This document shows, piece by piece, positions 11,421-23,771 of a DNA stretch of 64,000 nt (its first letter is position 1; every line of letters begins with the position of its first letter). This DNA is from Deroplatys truncata. Lineage: Eukaryota > Arthropoda > Insecta > Mantodea > Mantidae. Both the position numbers and the translations under genes were made by a program. The DNA lies in the NCBI GenBank assembly GCA_030765065.1, contig CM060988.1:179221065-179285064 (forward strand), given 5' to 3'. A model generated the notes under the pieces. That model was not told the origin of the DNA and did not search any database. It was given only the letters and a program-made list of their open reading frames with translations.

Positions 11421-12300
11421 CCGTCCAGTATTTTTAACACTTAAATGATTTCAGTCAAATTATATAATATATAAATTCAATAACACCCAGCCTTAAAGCA
11501 ATGTGTGTATATAACAATATATAAAAATGCATGTAACAGTCATTGTATATGTTTATATTATTATGTACATGTTCAATAATGTTATGTGAATGTATTACGT
11601 AATTTAATAATGTAGGAGCTGTGAGAATAATAGGTTAAAAGTTGCTAACAATGAGGTAGCCTTGAGGCAATAATGAATTAGAAGATTTAATAATGCTACT
11701 AGTCATTCTTGGAAACAATAATGTAATTTTTTGACAGTTTATAAAATAGCCAAGCAACAACCAGAAAAAGCTTTAGTTAAATGAAGGTATGCTATTGGAC
11801 TAGGATTAGCCAATCAGTAACTAAAATGAGCAAAATTTACAAATTCAGAAGTCAGTTGGTTGTAGACAGTGTTCCTAACTGGACGCGAGATGCGTCCTCG
11901 AGAAATTTAATACGTATTTAGTATGAGACGAAAATAGTTTACGTGTTAAAAAGTGCAAGCAATTAATAAAAAAAATCTCACAGCTCTCTATATCAGTGAA
12001 GTGTTATTTAAAATCGTGTCAAGCATTAATAAAAGGAGTGAAGTAAAATTATAATCTGTGTAAGCCTACATTCTTCAGTCGCACCACTCCCTGCTAAGAC
12101 ATTTATGTCTCTAAAAAATATAAATACTGACGCAGCCGAGGCAAACATAAATATATAATATTTAGAGAAACAGTCAAAATTACAAAGTTAATATTTTTTA
12201 AACATTTGGGGCGAAGGCTACCGGAAAATTTTCACCATACGTGCGGTTGCAACTACTTCAAGTTCGGCTCCCCAACAGTCGAAATACAATACAAGTATTT
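11421..12300 (+). mobile_element. LTR-like repeat (LTR family B), copy 1
   Basis: About 0.88 kb shared with 29569-30480, 33437-34300 and, inverted, 36891-37771. The other copies begin TGAGGCAGTATTTTTAACAC; this one has a damaged start. All end near 'ttcggctccccaacagt' plus about 20 bp. A TATA-like 'agtttataaaatagcc' (about 11737) and a CCAAT-like 'gattagccaatcag' (about 11803) suggest a promoter. No coding sequence is present. I infer a solo LTR, but I did not find clean 4-bp duplications for this family. Confidence 0.6.
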
Positions 12301-12602
12301 CACAGGCAAAACTTAATACAATAAACACACCATGATAAATGCATATAACGTTATCAGAATATGCCAAATAATGTTAGCCTAAACTACAAATGCCGTTACC
12401 CTGTGTAGGCGCATGAGGAAGGTTACTGCTGAGAGGTGAAGCCAGCGAGCTAAAAGATGCTTTGCAGAATTCTTAAATGATTACATTTCTTTGTAAGTAA
12501 GTTATTACATTTCTTTGAATAAACATCCATCACATTGTGTACATATTCATTTACATAAATTACTTAAGGTTTTTTGGGGGTAATAGGTATATCAACTTAC
12601 TG

Positions 12603-12715
12603 TTATTGTTCCGGGTAGGACACAATGGCAGAATAAGGGCCACCTCTGTCCCAGTAATCCACTGCTCTAACTCGGTACAACCCTGAAGTAATTTCCGGTG
12701 CTGGCGTATCCTCGC
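12603..12715 (-). CDS. IDUA: Alpha-L-iduronidase, last coding exon (partial gene)
   Basis: On the minus strand, an acceptor 'accttcttttttag' precedes the exon at 12715. The frame begins in the middle of a Gly codon and continues EDTPAPEITSGLYRVRAVDY, then WDRGGPYSAIVSYPEQ and TAA at 12603-12605. The motif YRVRA-DYW-R-GP(Y/F)S is the end of the C-terminal fibronectin-III-like domain of alpha-L-iduronidase, the lysosomal glycosidase that removes terminal iduronate from dermatan and heparan sulfate. The incoming phase (two bases, GC) fits the outgoing G of the exon at 28864-28973. I saw no poly(A) signal within about 250 bp downstream. The assignment is by residue pattern only. Confidence 0.85.
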
Positions 12716-12782
12716 CTAAAAAAGAAGGTAGAATGTATTCCAGAAGCACAAAAGAAGCCACGTATCTGAGGTGATATGTCGA

Positions 12783-13666
12783 CATGACTTTCTCTACCCT
12801 CTACCTATCTTACTACAGCTTATTTTTCTATCTACTACATTTGAATCCAAATAAACCTTTTCAAAAATAGCTACATTACATATTTCGTTATAGATACAAA
12901 GAGAACAGCGATAGTGAAATGTTTAAGAACTGAACGCTATATGCTGGCCTTAAAATTCCATACTGTTTCCATGACATCGCGAGAAACAACTGAAAATCGA
13001 TGAGACTTTAAAAGAATGACAAGTATTGAACAATTCGAAGCTTTAATAACGGATATCTCAGAAATGGCTTATGCCGCAGAAAAACTCATTTTAAGTAAAT
13101 TGTGTGTTTTAAAAAGATCTGCATTTTTGTGTGGTACGTTTTCTCCATGGCTTGACGTTTACAAGATTATACAAAATTCCTTACGAATGAAGAGAACTTC
13201 ACAAGCTATTCCCAGAAAATTCAGGATATACATTTTATTTGTCAGGTAGATATCTTTTTTATTATTATTTATGGACGCTCTTTAACTACTATATTCTATA
13301 TTGGGCGGGAAAGCCCGGAAATTTTGCTCAAAGGCCTCTTTATCAGGCTTGAGGTTCTTTTACGTGCCGTAAATCTACGACACGGGACCACCGGCTTTAC
13401 TTCCCTTCTGAAGGAAGCCATGCTAAGGATTTTTACGCCCGAAAAATTTTTACGTACTCGGGAACGGTTATTTACAATTAATATATGATATTTTAATCAA
13501 AATCGTTAGAGGCATTTTAAAAAAAATCAAAATTTTCGAAAAGTGTACCTACATGTAAAGGGTAGTTAGGGTGGGGGGATTTTCTTGAAAATCTTCGTGT
13601 CACATATTTTGAAGGTACTGAATCATGTGTGGTATTTATCCGACTTTTCGTTTTAGAATTATACTG

Positions 13667-13712
<46 letters not shown>

Positions 13713-13845
13713 TCTTTTTCTAAAAAAAAATTTTTTTTATTCAGCAAGCCTCAAAACATGCATTTCCGGTGAAATCTCGGTATCGAATTTTTGGGTGGAA
13801 TACAATAGCTTCTCTACCTACTGTATACGTGGTACAGGGTGTAAA
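12783..13845 (-). repeat. Family-1 repeat (diverged subtype) interrupted by another insertion
   Basis: The right-end block 'gacatgactttctctaccc' starts it, and the 'tttttgggtggaatacaata' block with a damaged end closes it. A 36-bp (CA)n tract lies at 13673-13709. About 230 bp at 13255-13485 do not belong to family 1; they contain 'gaggttcttttacgtgccgt' and 'acgacacgggaccaccggc' and look like a separate retroposon fragment. Confidence 0.7.
13255..13485. mobile_element. Unidentified retroposon-like fragment inside family-1 copy
   Basis: GC-richer than its surroundings and absent from all other family-1 copies in the window, so it was inserted here. Its class cannot be decided from sequence alone. 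The style resembles insect SINE or non-LTR tails. Confidence 0.45.
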
Positions 13846-14250
13846 AATAAACAGAACAAAACACAAATATCTACGGAATTCCGTGCTGCTGAAATAGTCT
13901 GTTTATGTTGAACGAGAGAGGGCGAGTCCAGATGTAAACAACGGGCGTGCGCCTGCAGTGCTCGTATAGGTAGTATCAAAAGAATGCCTGTACTTGACGA
14001 ATGTTAATACTTTTATTAGTAATATAGAACATTGCATTTTACAAATATAAAAAGTGAATACTATAGTGTCTGTGCATTGCCGTGGACAATAATGCATATG
14101 CGGAGATTGTCGAAATTGAACGTTCTCCCTCTCCCTCTCCCTCTCTCAAACAAAAGCTATACCGTAAGAAACTCCTTTAGACGTCACAAGAGGTAATAGG
14201 TGCATATGAATAATACACTTGCATCACTATGTGATATATTTCATACTTTG
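13846..14250. other. Unassigned sequence with short CTCCCT run
   Basis: No gene recognised. A simple (CCCTCT)n run is at about 14124-14146. Confidence 0.4.
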
Positions 14251-14253
14251 TTT

Positions 14254-15121
14254 TGACGCAGTATTTTATATCACAACACTGTGAATGCCAGAGTGATTGT
14301 AGTGTAAATTAGCATTATTGTATGACAATGATTTGAGATGTTTGTTAATTATAAGCATTGTTAGGAAATAAGTTTACACGGCCTCACTGAAACTGACAAT
14401 AGGAGCGATTAACAATGAGCGAGGGGATGAGTTGTTTATCAATTAGAAGAGACAAACAAATGACGTCAGAGTAGCGCGCTTTTCTTTAGAAATGGAGGGA
14501 ATATCTTCCCTAGAGCATGTGTGTTCGTAATTTTGATTGGATAAAAAATAGACGCTAATGTTGGCGCGCTTTATTAACCAATAGCAGCTCGATTATAATC
14601 TTTAGGCATATCGGGGTGAGGGAGTATAAATTCCGTGCCAGAGACGGGTAACGCTCAGTTCTACAGAATCATTCACCAAGTACACGTCGCGCAGTTTAAT
14701 AGAATCATTCACGAGTTACACGTCGCGCAGTTCAACAGAAGCATTCACGAAGTACACGTTACGCAATTCTACAGAATTTCTCGCGTCGTAAAGTTAGTTA
14801 CAAAATGTGAAATATTCGAATTAATAATGTGCGGCAAATAAGTGATTATAGTTACATTCGAAAATATAACAGTTTCAGTCGGGCGTGTATCAAGAGTAAA
14901 TATGTGAAATTAATGAAGTGCGACGGCAATAAAAGTGTAAAAACAAATTCTTTTATCAGTGTTATCTTTTAGTAACAACTCCTTTCCGTTTACACACCCT
15001 GTTTAAGAGATTTGCTCGACTTGTAATAATAGCTAGCCGGAGGACAAAGAACACAAAATTCAAAATAGTAAAACAATAATAGGCGCTCAGCAAATAAGAT
15101 AACACGAACGATACCGCGAAA
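14254..15121 (+). mobile_element. Solo LTR (LTR family A), 868 bp
   Basis: Starts TGACGCAGTATTTTATATC, ends accgcgaaa, and is flanked by the 4-bp duplication 'gttt' (14250-14253, 15122-15125). It is the same family as 3944-4830 and 20281-21167. The TATA-like 'gagtataaattcc' is followed by ~36-bp tandem repeats at about 14660-14780. No adjacent internal region. Confidence 0.85.
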
Positions 15122-15269
15122 GTTTGCAAAGCGGAACAACATGTCTACTACGGTGTATTTCTATACCCAACGTCTGTACACAGGGGACACTTGCCAAAAC
15201 ATGTTGCTCTTTGAATAGGTAACGAAATTACGGACTGGGTCGCTCTAATCCGCCCTCTATTTATCATGT

Positions 15270-15525
15270 AACACTGATTTTCTTTACCGACTACAGTATA
15301 TTTTTATCTCTCTTCTACAAACTATGTTTAGAAAGGTTAATTTGCTATCCACTTCATATTAATCGACATAAAGGTTTCCAATATTTTATTACAAATTTTG
15401 TAGTAGGTACAAGGGGGATACAGGAGGTTAGGTTTTTAAATTAACGAGTCAGTATATGCTGGCTTTCAAATTCCATATTATTTCCATAGCATCCTAACAA
15501 CTGAATGGTGACAGTATTTAAAAAT
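15270..15525 (-). repeat. Family-1 subtype fragment
   Basis: The right-end portion of the diverged subtype also seen at 12783: 'gattttctttaccgactaca' and the 'aatcgacataaaggtt' region. It ends abruptly where the next copy starts. Confidence 0.55.
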
Positions 15526-15526
15526 T

Positions 15527-16275
15527 CTGATGTGTTACACTCACATGAATTTCTCTACTCTTGTACAAACTATTTTACAAGCGCTTATTCTCCATCTACT
15601 TCATGTTAATCGAAGTAAACATTTGCAGACTCTATCTTATTGCTAACTTTCTTGTAGATGCAAAGGAAATATATATTTGCAAGGGCAATATAGAAATACA
15701 GTAGGCTTTAAGCATATACATATCTCTTAATAGCTGGTTGCTAGGTGTTGTACCATTCTCTTTGCCACAGATTGATACTCTTTGCATATCCAAGACAAAA
15801 AAATGAATAACGAATTCCCATTTGAGAAAATAAGTATTGAAACATTTAAGGGAATAACAAGCAATATCTCGATAATGGTTCACTCAACAAAAAAAATGTA
15901 TATGACATAAATTGTGTATTTTAACCCGATCTACATTTTTGTGTAGTAAAATTTTGTCTATCTCTTATGATTTACCAGTTATGCAAAAGTCGTTCACAAT
16001 GAAGAATACTTTTGGAGACATTTCCAGAAAATTCAAGTTGTACATTTTATTTGTCATGAAAATATCTTAAACATATAATATTTTAATCAAAATCGTTAGA
16101 GCCACTTTGAGAAAATTGAAACTGTCGAAAAATGTTCCATGTAAAAAGTAATCTGGGATGGGGGATTTTGTTGAAAACCTTCGTGTCGCATCCTTGGAAG
16201 ATACTGAACCTAAATACCAAGTTTGGCGTTTATCCGACTGTTCGTTTCTGAGTTATGCTGTTCACAGACACACAC

Positions 16276-16306
<31 letters not shown>

Positions 16307-16458
16307 CAGATACACACAAGGACATGTTGCCAAAAATGTTTTTTTTTTGGATTCAGGGGTCTCAAAACATATATTTCCGGTGAAATCTCGGTATCGAATT
16401 TTTGGGTGGAATACAATACTTCCCCTACTTACTATACGTAGTAGAGAAGGTAAAAAAG
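15527..16458 (-). repeat. Family-1 repeat, full length
   Basis: Reverse-orientation complete copy. The right-end block is 'gatgtgttacactcacatga' and the left-end block is 'actatacgtagtagagaagg'. The microsatellite at 16268-16316 is mixed (CA)n and (CAGA)n. Confidence 0.85.
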
Positions 16459-16459
16459 T

Positions 16460-16760
16460 CTGTTGTGTTACACTCACATGACTTTCTCTACTCTTGTACA
16501 AACTATTTTTACAAACGCTTATTCTCCATCTACTTCATGTTAATCGAGATGTTAATCTTATTGCTAATTTTCTTGTAGGTGCAAGGGGAATTGGTAGGCT
16601 TTAAGCGATAGTCAAATATTTTAAGAGGTGGTTGCTATGTGGAGTATTCCATTCTCTTTGCATTACCAGGACAAAAAAAACGAACAACGAATTCCTATTT
16701 GAGAAAAAGGATAAGTATTGGAAGTTTCAAACAAATAACAAGGAATAGAGACAGAACAGC
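16460..16760 (-). repeat. Family-1 repeat, right-end fragment
   Basis: Begins 'gtgttacactcacatgactt' and ends near 'aacaaataacaaggaata', so only the right-hand third remains. Confidence 0.7.
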
Positions 16761-16844
16761 GTAACTCAAAAACAAAGCAAAAATCGGATAAATGCCAAAC
16801 TTAGCATTTGTCTAGCCCTCTATTTGCCCTCTGTTATTTATTAT

Positions 16845-17599
16845 TTTCGCTACTACGTATAGTCAATAGGAGAAGCTATTGCATTCCACACAAAAATTCG
16901 ATACTGAGATTTTACCGGAAATACATACTTTGAGGGCACCTGAATCCAAAATATGCATTTTTAGACAACGGTCCGTGGGACTGTGAACAGCATACCCCAA
17001 AAACGAAAAGTCAAATAAATACCAAATTTGGTATTTAGGTTTAGTATGTTTCGAACATGCGACGTGAAGATTTTTAGGAAAACCCTCCCACCCCAGACTA
17101 CCGTTTACATGGAACATTTTTCGAAAATTTTGATTTTATAAAAACCAGCTACAACAATTTTCATTAAAATCTCATATGTTCAAGATATTTTCATGGCAAA
17201 TGAGATATATATATATATATGTATTTTGAATTTTCTGAGAATGTTCCCAAAAATCCTCTTCATTATAAATGAATTCTGCCTAACTGGTAAACCGTCAGAG
17301 ATAAACATTTTACTACCCCAAAAATGTAGATCTCCTTAAAACACAATTTGTGTTGCATACATTTGTTTTGTGGAGTAAACCATTTCTGCAATATTCACTG
17401 TTATTTGTTTAAATTTTCCAATACTTTACTTTTTCTCAAATGTGAATTCGTTATTCTTTTTTACTTTCTCTACTACGTATAGTAAGTAGGGGAAGTATTG
17501 CATTCCACCCAAAAATTCGATACCGAGATTTCACCGGAAATACATGTTTTCAGACCTCCTGAATCCAAAAAAAGCATTTTTGGAAACATGTCCGTGTGT

Positions 17600-17642
<43 letters not shown>

Positions 17643-18590
17643 TGTGTGTGTGTCTGTGAACAGCATAACTCAAAAACGAACAGTCGGATAAGCACCAAAC
17701 TTGGTATTTAGGTTCAGTATCTTCCAGAGATGCGACACGAAGGTTTTCAAGAAAATCCCCCCACCCCAGACTACCCTTTACATGGAAGATTTTTCGAAAA
17801 TTTTAATTTTCTCAAAAATGGCTCTAACGATTTTGATGAAAATATCATATGTTTAAGATAATGTCATGAGAAATGAAATGTATATCTCGAATTTTCTGGG
17901 AATGTCTCCAAAAGTATTCTTCATTGTGAACGACTTTTGCATAACTGGTAAACCATAAGAGATAGACAAAATTTTACTACACAAAAAATGTAGATCGCGT
18001 TAAAATACACAACTTATGTCATATACATTTCTTTTGTTGAGTGAACCGTTTTCGAGATATTGCTTGTTATTTCCTTAAATTTTACAATACTTATACTTTT
18101 TCTCACATTCGTTATTCATTTTTTTTATGTCCTGGACATGCAAAGAGAATGGAACGCGCCACATAGCAACCAGCGTTAAAATATTTGACTATCGCTTAAA
18201 AGCTACCATATTTCCCTTGCATCTACAAGAAAATTACCAATAAGATTGACATCTCGATATCTCGATTAACATGAACCATATGGAGAATAAGCGTTTGTAA
18301 AATTAGATTGTACAAGAGTAGAGAAAGTCATGTGAGTGTAACACATCAGATTTTTTTTTTATGTACCGGACATACAAAAGAGAATGGAATACTCCACATA
18401 GCAACCAGCTCTTAAAATATTTGACTATTGCTTAAAGCCTACCATATTCCCCTTGCACCTACAAGAAAATTAGCAATAAGATAGTCTCTGCAAATGTTTA
18501 TCTCGATTAACATGAAATGGCTGGAGAATAAGCTTTTGTAAAATTACTTTTGTACAACAGTATATAAAGTCATGTCACATCAGATTTTTT
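16845..18590 (+). repeat. Older family-1 copy split by a younger copy of the same family
   Basis: The left part (16845-17460) runs up to the T-rich tract. The right part resumes at about 18357 with 'atgtaccggacatac' and the 'ccacatagcaaccagctctt' block and ends near 18590. The two halves are contiguous in an intact copy, so the copy at 17463-18356 inserted into the T-rich tract. Confidence 0.75.
17463..18356 (+). repeat. Family-1 repeat, full length, nested in an older copy
   Basis: Complete from ACTTTCTCTACTACG to 'gtgtaacacatcagattttt'. The microsatellite at 17594-17656 is (GT)n with CT interruptions. It is flanked by both halves of an older copy. Confidence 0.85.
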
Positions 18591-19005
18591 CTTTGTTTTT
18601 CTTTCTTTCTTTTTATTGGAAAAGCAGTATCAAACTAAGTATGTTGAGGTTAGGAACATGGAGTGGCAGATACAGTATAATAATAGAAGCGTTGCATTAA
18701 GATAACTGAAATCTGACTTTATGACATCAAAATGAAATATAACCACACAAATGAACAATGATAAACTAACCGCGTGCTGTACTGAACAAGACGGTATTAC
18801 CGTGCCATCACATCACACACACCTAGGGACAATTACTAGTACTGTACACTCGATCAAACTAAGAAAAGCGTGTTTTGGTTACAAATATCCAGTGATGAAG
18901 CACTCCGAAACACCTGTCTGTTTGAAATCCGTATATGAATTATTTTCTCGGAAGACTTTTGTGATTAAAGTTGTATTCCCCATTATAACTACTACAAGAA
19001 ACACT
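18590..19005. other. Unassigned sequence
   Basis: No gene or repeat recognised. A 122-codon frame crosses 18751-19119, but it runs into a family-1 fragment and has no recognised domain. Confidence 0.35.
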
Positions 19006-19009
19006 ACTA

Positions 19010-19640
19010 GAACACATCAGATTTTTTTGTTACAGCGAACTTCAAAACACGCATTTCCAATGCAATTTCGGTATCGAATTTTTGGGTGGAATGCAATACC
19101 TTCTCTACCTACTATGTAGAAAAGTAAAAACGGGATTAGGTATTTGAAACTGAGTGTTTTAAAGAGATTGAATGTTTGCTATAACAAGCTTGTGTACCTC
19201 TTAACTTTTAGCTGTTGTACAAATGTATACAAAAATTCTCCCTAATGAACAGGACTTATTAGGCAATTCCCAGAAAATTTATGATATACATTTTATTTGG
19301 CATGGTAATATTTTAAACATACGGTATTTTAATCAAAAGTTTACAGATGTTTATGAGAAAGTCTAAAATTTTGGAAAATTTTCAGCGAAAATGGAGTTTT
19401 TGAGAGGGGGATTTAGCTGAAAACCTTTGTGTACCATCGTTAAAAGATGTTGAACTTAAATATAAAGTTTGGCAATTAAACGAGTTTTAGTTTTCGAGTT
19501 ACGTTGTTGACACACACACACACAATGACGTTTTTCTAAAAGTAAGTTTATACTTAAGGGACCTCAAAACATTTCCAGTGAAATATAGGTATCGAACTTT
19601 CTGGTGGAATGCAATACCTGCTTTCGTTACCATAGGTAAA
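19010..19640 (-). repeat. Two diverged family-1 fragments
   Basis: 19010-19135 holds the left-end block in reverse ('tttttgggtggaatgcaata'). 19180-19640 holds a second, more diverged half with a short (CA)n tract at 19511-19524. Confidence 0.6.
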
Positions 19641-20276
19641 GTATTAGAGACAACGCTGATGAACAAATTGTACGAGCCGCCACTGATGTAGTTCGTTTTA
19701 TTGATTACATAATGTACACACAATGACCGCACAAACGTTTAGGTGCCAAATAGTGATTTAGTGTAACCGTTTATGGTCCGCCTAATTTTGTTACAGCATA
19801 AAATATAATGGAGGATTTTGACGCCGTTACAGCGGCTATAATGACACGTTGCAGTCCAAATTAATCCAACTGTAGCCTCCCATTGACAGGATATGTTCAC
19901 ATAAACAATTACTGTAACGTTAATAGTCTTGCGTCATAATGGAGCTGAGGTGTTTTACACGTGTATAGCTTTCCTTAATATACCCAACGCTGATAAAAAA
20001 ACACAAACCGTATATCAGGCATGCTAAACAGAGTCTCTCTCTCAGAATGATGACGTACGGCAGCTTGAATTTATTTTTACTGTCCCTCTAAGTACTTACT
20101 ACAGTTAAGTGGTAAAATTATTGCGTCCCATCCAAACACTCGATATCGAGATTTCACGGAAACAAAAGTTTTGGGCTAAAAACGCATGATAGGAAAGGTA
20201 GGGTGCGTGCGTCAAGAAAAGTTGCATCATTGCTTTAAAGATTGGTTTCATCGAATGCAAAAATGTATTGATGTTA
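19641..20276. other. Mostly unassigned sequence
   Basis: No gene recognised. A ~90-bp family-1-like scrap with 'actcgatatcgagatttcac' lies at about 20090-20180. Confidence 0.4.
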
Positions 20277-20280
20277 AAGG

Positions 20281-21167
20281 TGAGGCAGTATTTTATATCA
20301 CAACACTGTGAATGCCAGAGTGATTGTAGTGTAAACTAACAATATTGTATGGCAATGATTTTAGATGTTTGTTAGCCATAAGCATTGTTAGGAAATAAGT
20401 TTACACGGCCTCACTGAAACTGAAAATAGGAGTGGGTAACAATGAAGTGAGGGGGTGAGTTGTTTATCACTAAGAAGAGACAAACAAATGACGTCAGGGT
20501 AGCGTGCCTTTCTTTAGAAATTGAGGGAATATCTTCCCTACAGCATATGTGTTAGTAATTATGATTGGCTGACAAAACAGACGCTAATGTTGGCGCGATT
20601 TAGTAACCAAAAGCAGCTCTATTATAATGTTTAGGCATTTCGGGGTGAGGGAGTATAAATTCTTGAGCCAAAAGCAAGTATCGCGAAGTTCTACAGAATC
20701 ATTCACGAGGTACACATTACGCAGTTCTCAGCAATCTCTCGCGAGGTACACATCACGCAGTTCTACAGAATCATTCGCGAGGTACACATTACGCAGTTCT
20801 AAAGAAACATTCACGAGGTACACGTCATACAGTTTGGAAAAATCTCTCGCGTCGTAAAGTTAGTTACAAAATGTGAAATCCGCAGCAACTAATACGAGAG
20901 TAATTACATTCGGAAATGTAACAGTTTCAGACAGGAGTGTATAAAGATTACAGATGCGAACTATCAATTAAGTGTGGAAACAAATTCTTTTATCAGTGTT
21001 ATGTTTTAGTAACAACTCCTTTCCGTTTACACGCCCTGCTCAGAGATATTTGCTCGACTGAGTAATAATAGCTAGCCGGAGGACAAAGACCCCAAATTTA
21101 AAAAAAAATAAATAAAACAAAAACAGGCGCCCAGCAAATAAGATAACACGAACAGATTACCGCGACA
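20281..21167 (+). mobile_element. Solo LTR (LTR family A), 887 bp
   Basis: Best-bounded copy: TGAGGCAGTATTTTATATC to accgcgaca, with a TG...CA ending and the 4-bp duplication 'aagg' (20277-20280, 21168-21171). CCAAT-like and TATA-like ('gagtataaattc', about 20652) elements precede about five ~36-bp tandem repeats (20690-20850). No internal domain is adjacent. Confidence 0.88.
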
Positions 21168-21404
21168 AAGGGGAGTATTTTGGAAAACAAAATAATTTAA
21201 ATTTTCTAAAAACATTCAGTGACGCCTTCGTATTCTTCTAATACCTTCAAACGCAATGTACACCCCAAGACAAAAACAATGAGCAGAACATGGAAGCGTA
21301 TGTTTGTTCACTGTTTCCACGGCCGGTTCACAATGGTGTGCGGGACGCGTGCTTTAAGCTTCGTTCTATTGCCGCCTTTCATACTGAGTGCGCGTCACTA
21401 AATA

Positions 21405-21486
21405 TGCCCTGACAGCCGAGCGGTTATAAGCCAGTACGTAGCAATGAGATCTACCAAGGTTCGTATCCCGAGCGTAACTTTTTTTT
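21405..21486 (+). other. tRNA-like sequence with poly-T terminator (tRNA pseudogene or SINE head)
   Basis: 'gacagccgagcggttataag' fits an A box region. About 35 nt later, 'ggttcgtatcccg' fits the B box, and a run of eight Ts (21479-21486) follows as a pol III terminator. The acceptor stem does not pair cleanly by eye, so I do not call a functional tRNA. Confidence 0.5.
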
Positions 21487-21717
21487 CAGAAAAACGCAAT
21501 GTTTATTACGAATACTACACCATAATTTCCGAACGCTAATGCTTATTTGACTTTATGCTTATACATAAAAACTGAAATACATTCGTTTTCGTTTTCAAAC
21601 TAAATAAGAAATAAGTAAATATTATAGTTCTAAATGTAAAATACATGAAACATTCACATGACTTTTTCTACCCTCTATCTTTTTGGTGGGTATACAAATT
21701 ATTCTTACTAAAGCCTA

Positions 21718-23508
21718 TTTTTACTTTCTCTACTACGTTTAGTAAGTAGGGGAAGTATTGTATTCCACCCAAAAATTCGATACCGAGATTTCACCGTAAA
21801 TATATGTTTTGAGCACCCCTGAATTCAAGAAAAGTATTTTTAGAAACATGTCCGCGTGTGTGTCTGTCTGTCTGTGTGTCTGTGAACAGCATAACTCAGA
21901 AAGGAACAGTCAGATAAACACCAAACTTGGTATTTAGGTTTAGTATCTTCCAGAGATGTGACAAAAGGTTTTCAAGAAAATTCCCCCACCCCAGATTACC
22001 CTTTACTTGGAACATTTTTCGAAAACTTTAATTTTTTCAAAAATGGCTAACTATTTTAATTAAAATATCATATTTTTAAGATATTTTCATGACAAATGAA
22101 AAGGGCTGATCAATAAAGACTGAGACTGACTATTTCCTGAAGCTTTCTTGATAGCTTCCTGTCTCTACTATAAATATTTGAAAAGATTGGGGTTTCATGG
22201 ATAATTTCCATATGCGGCAGCACTGTCGTATCGCTAGGTTTGTAGTAATGCAGTATATTGTTGACCCTACTTGAATTTCGGATATCACAAAATGGAGGTG
22301 ACACGAGAGGAGTAATACAGGGCAATAAGATTTTGTTTTCGTTTAAATCATACAGCCTCTGAAACTTTCGAAAAGCTGAAGCAAGCATACGGTGAAGATG
22401 CACTACCTCGTGCAACAGTGTTTAGGTGGCTCAAGGACTCCAAAGTAGAGCGAGTCCTCTGTGCTAAGCAAGGTGGGCCTGGTGTTCGGCTTCTGTTATG
22501 TCTGAAGTCAACATCAACACAGCTGCTGAGATTGTTGTTCCCCCTCACTCTACTGATACAGAAGTGTACTATACGTCAGTATTGGCTACAGTGAGGAAGC
22601 ATATTGCAAGGAAACATCCAGAACTTCATCAGAATGAGTGGCGACTTCATCACGACAACGCGCGGCCTCAAGTCGCCAATCAAGTCTAGGCATTTTTGGC
22701 TAAATTCAACATTACCTGTGTGCGCATCCGCCTTATAGCCAAGATCTTGCCACCTGTGATTTCTTTTTATTCCCATCACTAAAGGCAAAGCTCCGGGGCA
22801 TTCGATTTGAGAGCACTGAAGCAGTGCTGAAGAAAAGTGAGGCGATTCTCAAAGACCTGACAAAGAATGGCCTGCACCATGTGTTCGAGGACTGGCAGAG
22901 ATGCTATAAAACGTGCACTGAAGTAGGAGGGGATTACTTTGAAAAATAGCGTGACAACATTGAAATGGAGTAATAAATATTTGTGAAAAAATCAGTCTCA
23001 GTCTTTATTGATCAGGCCTCGTATATCTCGAATTATCTGGGAATGTCTCCAGAAGTATTCTTCATCGAGAACGACTTTTGCATAACTGGTAAACCATAAG
23101 AGATAGACAAACTTTTACTACACAAAAATTGTATATCATGTTAAAATGCACAATTTATGGCATATATATTTTTTTGTTGAGTGAACCGTTTTCGAGATAT
23201 TGCTTGTTATTCCCTTAAATTGTCCAATACTTGTAATTTTTCCCAAATGCAATTCGTTATTCATTTTTTTTATGTCCTGGACATGCAAAGAGAATGGAAT
23301 ACTCCACATAGCAACCAGCTCTTAAAACATTTGACTATCGCTTAAAGCCTAGCATATTCCCCTTGCATCTGCAAGAAAATTAGCAATAAGATTAACATCT
23401 CGATATCTCGATTAACATGAAGCATATGGAGAATATGCGTTTGTAAAAATAGTTTGTACAAGCGTAGAGAAAGTCATATGAGTGTAACACATAAGATTTT
23501 CCTTTATA
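21718..23508 (+). repeat. Family-1 repeat split by a mariner element
   Basis: The left half is 21718-22100 and the right half is 23020-23508. Joined, they make one family-1 copy with ordinary ends. The break is at the 'gacaaatgaaatgtatatct' block. Confidence 0.8.
22106..23015 (+). mobile_element. Mariner element, internally deleted (910 bp)
   Basis: Perfect 24-bp terminal inverted repeats: 22106-22129 begins ctgatcaataaagactgaga, and its reverse complement is at 22992-23015. The interior is plus-strand transposase with stops, frameshifts and a central deletion. It retains the N-terminal helix-turn-helix (IRFCFRLNHTASETF, then RATVFRWLK), the second catalytic region HHDNARPQVA, the third Asp region DLATCDFFLFPSLK, and a C-terminal tail. 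A full mariner is about 1.3 kb, so roughly 0.4 kb is missing. It belongs to a different mariner lineage from the WP.RSPDL copies. The TA duplication is not resolvable. Confidence 0.88.
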
Positions 23509-23771
23509 TAATATTTTAATTCAAATAAACCTTTGCAGAAATAGCTACATTACACATTTCGTTATAGATACAAAGAGAACAGTGACAGTCAAATGTTTAA
23601 GAACTGGCCTGCACTATAGAATTCTTACTAATATGGCACTTATTTTGAAAACGAAGAGAGTAATTTGTTTGTGTTTTTATGCATAAATGTCTTAAAATTA
23701 ATAGACATTTTATACATGGAAAACATACGACATTAACATAACACATTAAAATTTAAATTATAAAAGAACAT

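Noticed and set aside
22110..22415. Minus-strand 101-codon frame over the mariner at 22106-23015
   Set aside because: The recognisable transposase is on the plus strand; this is its shadow.
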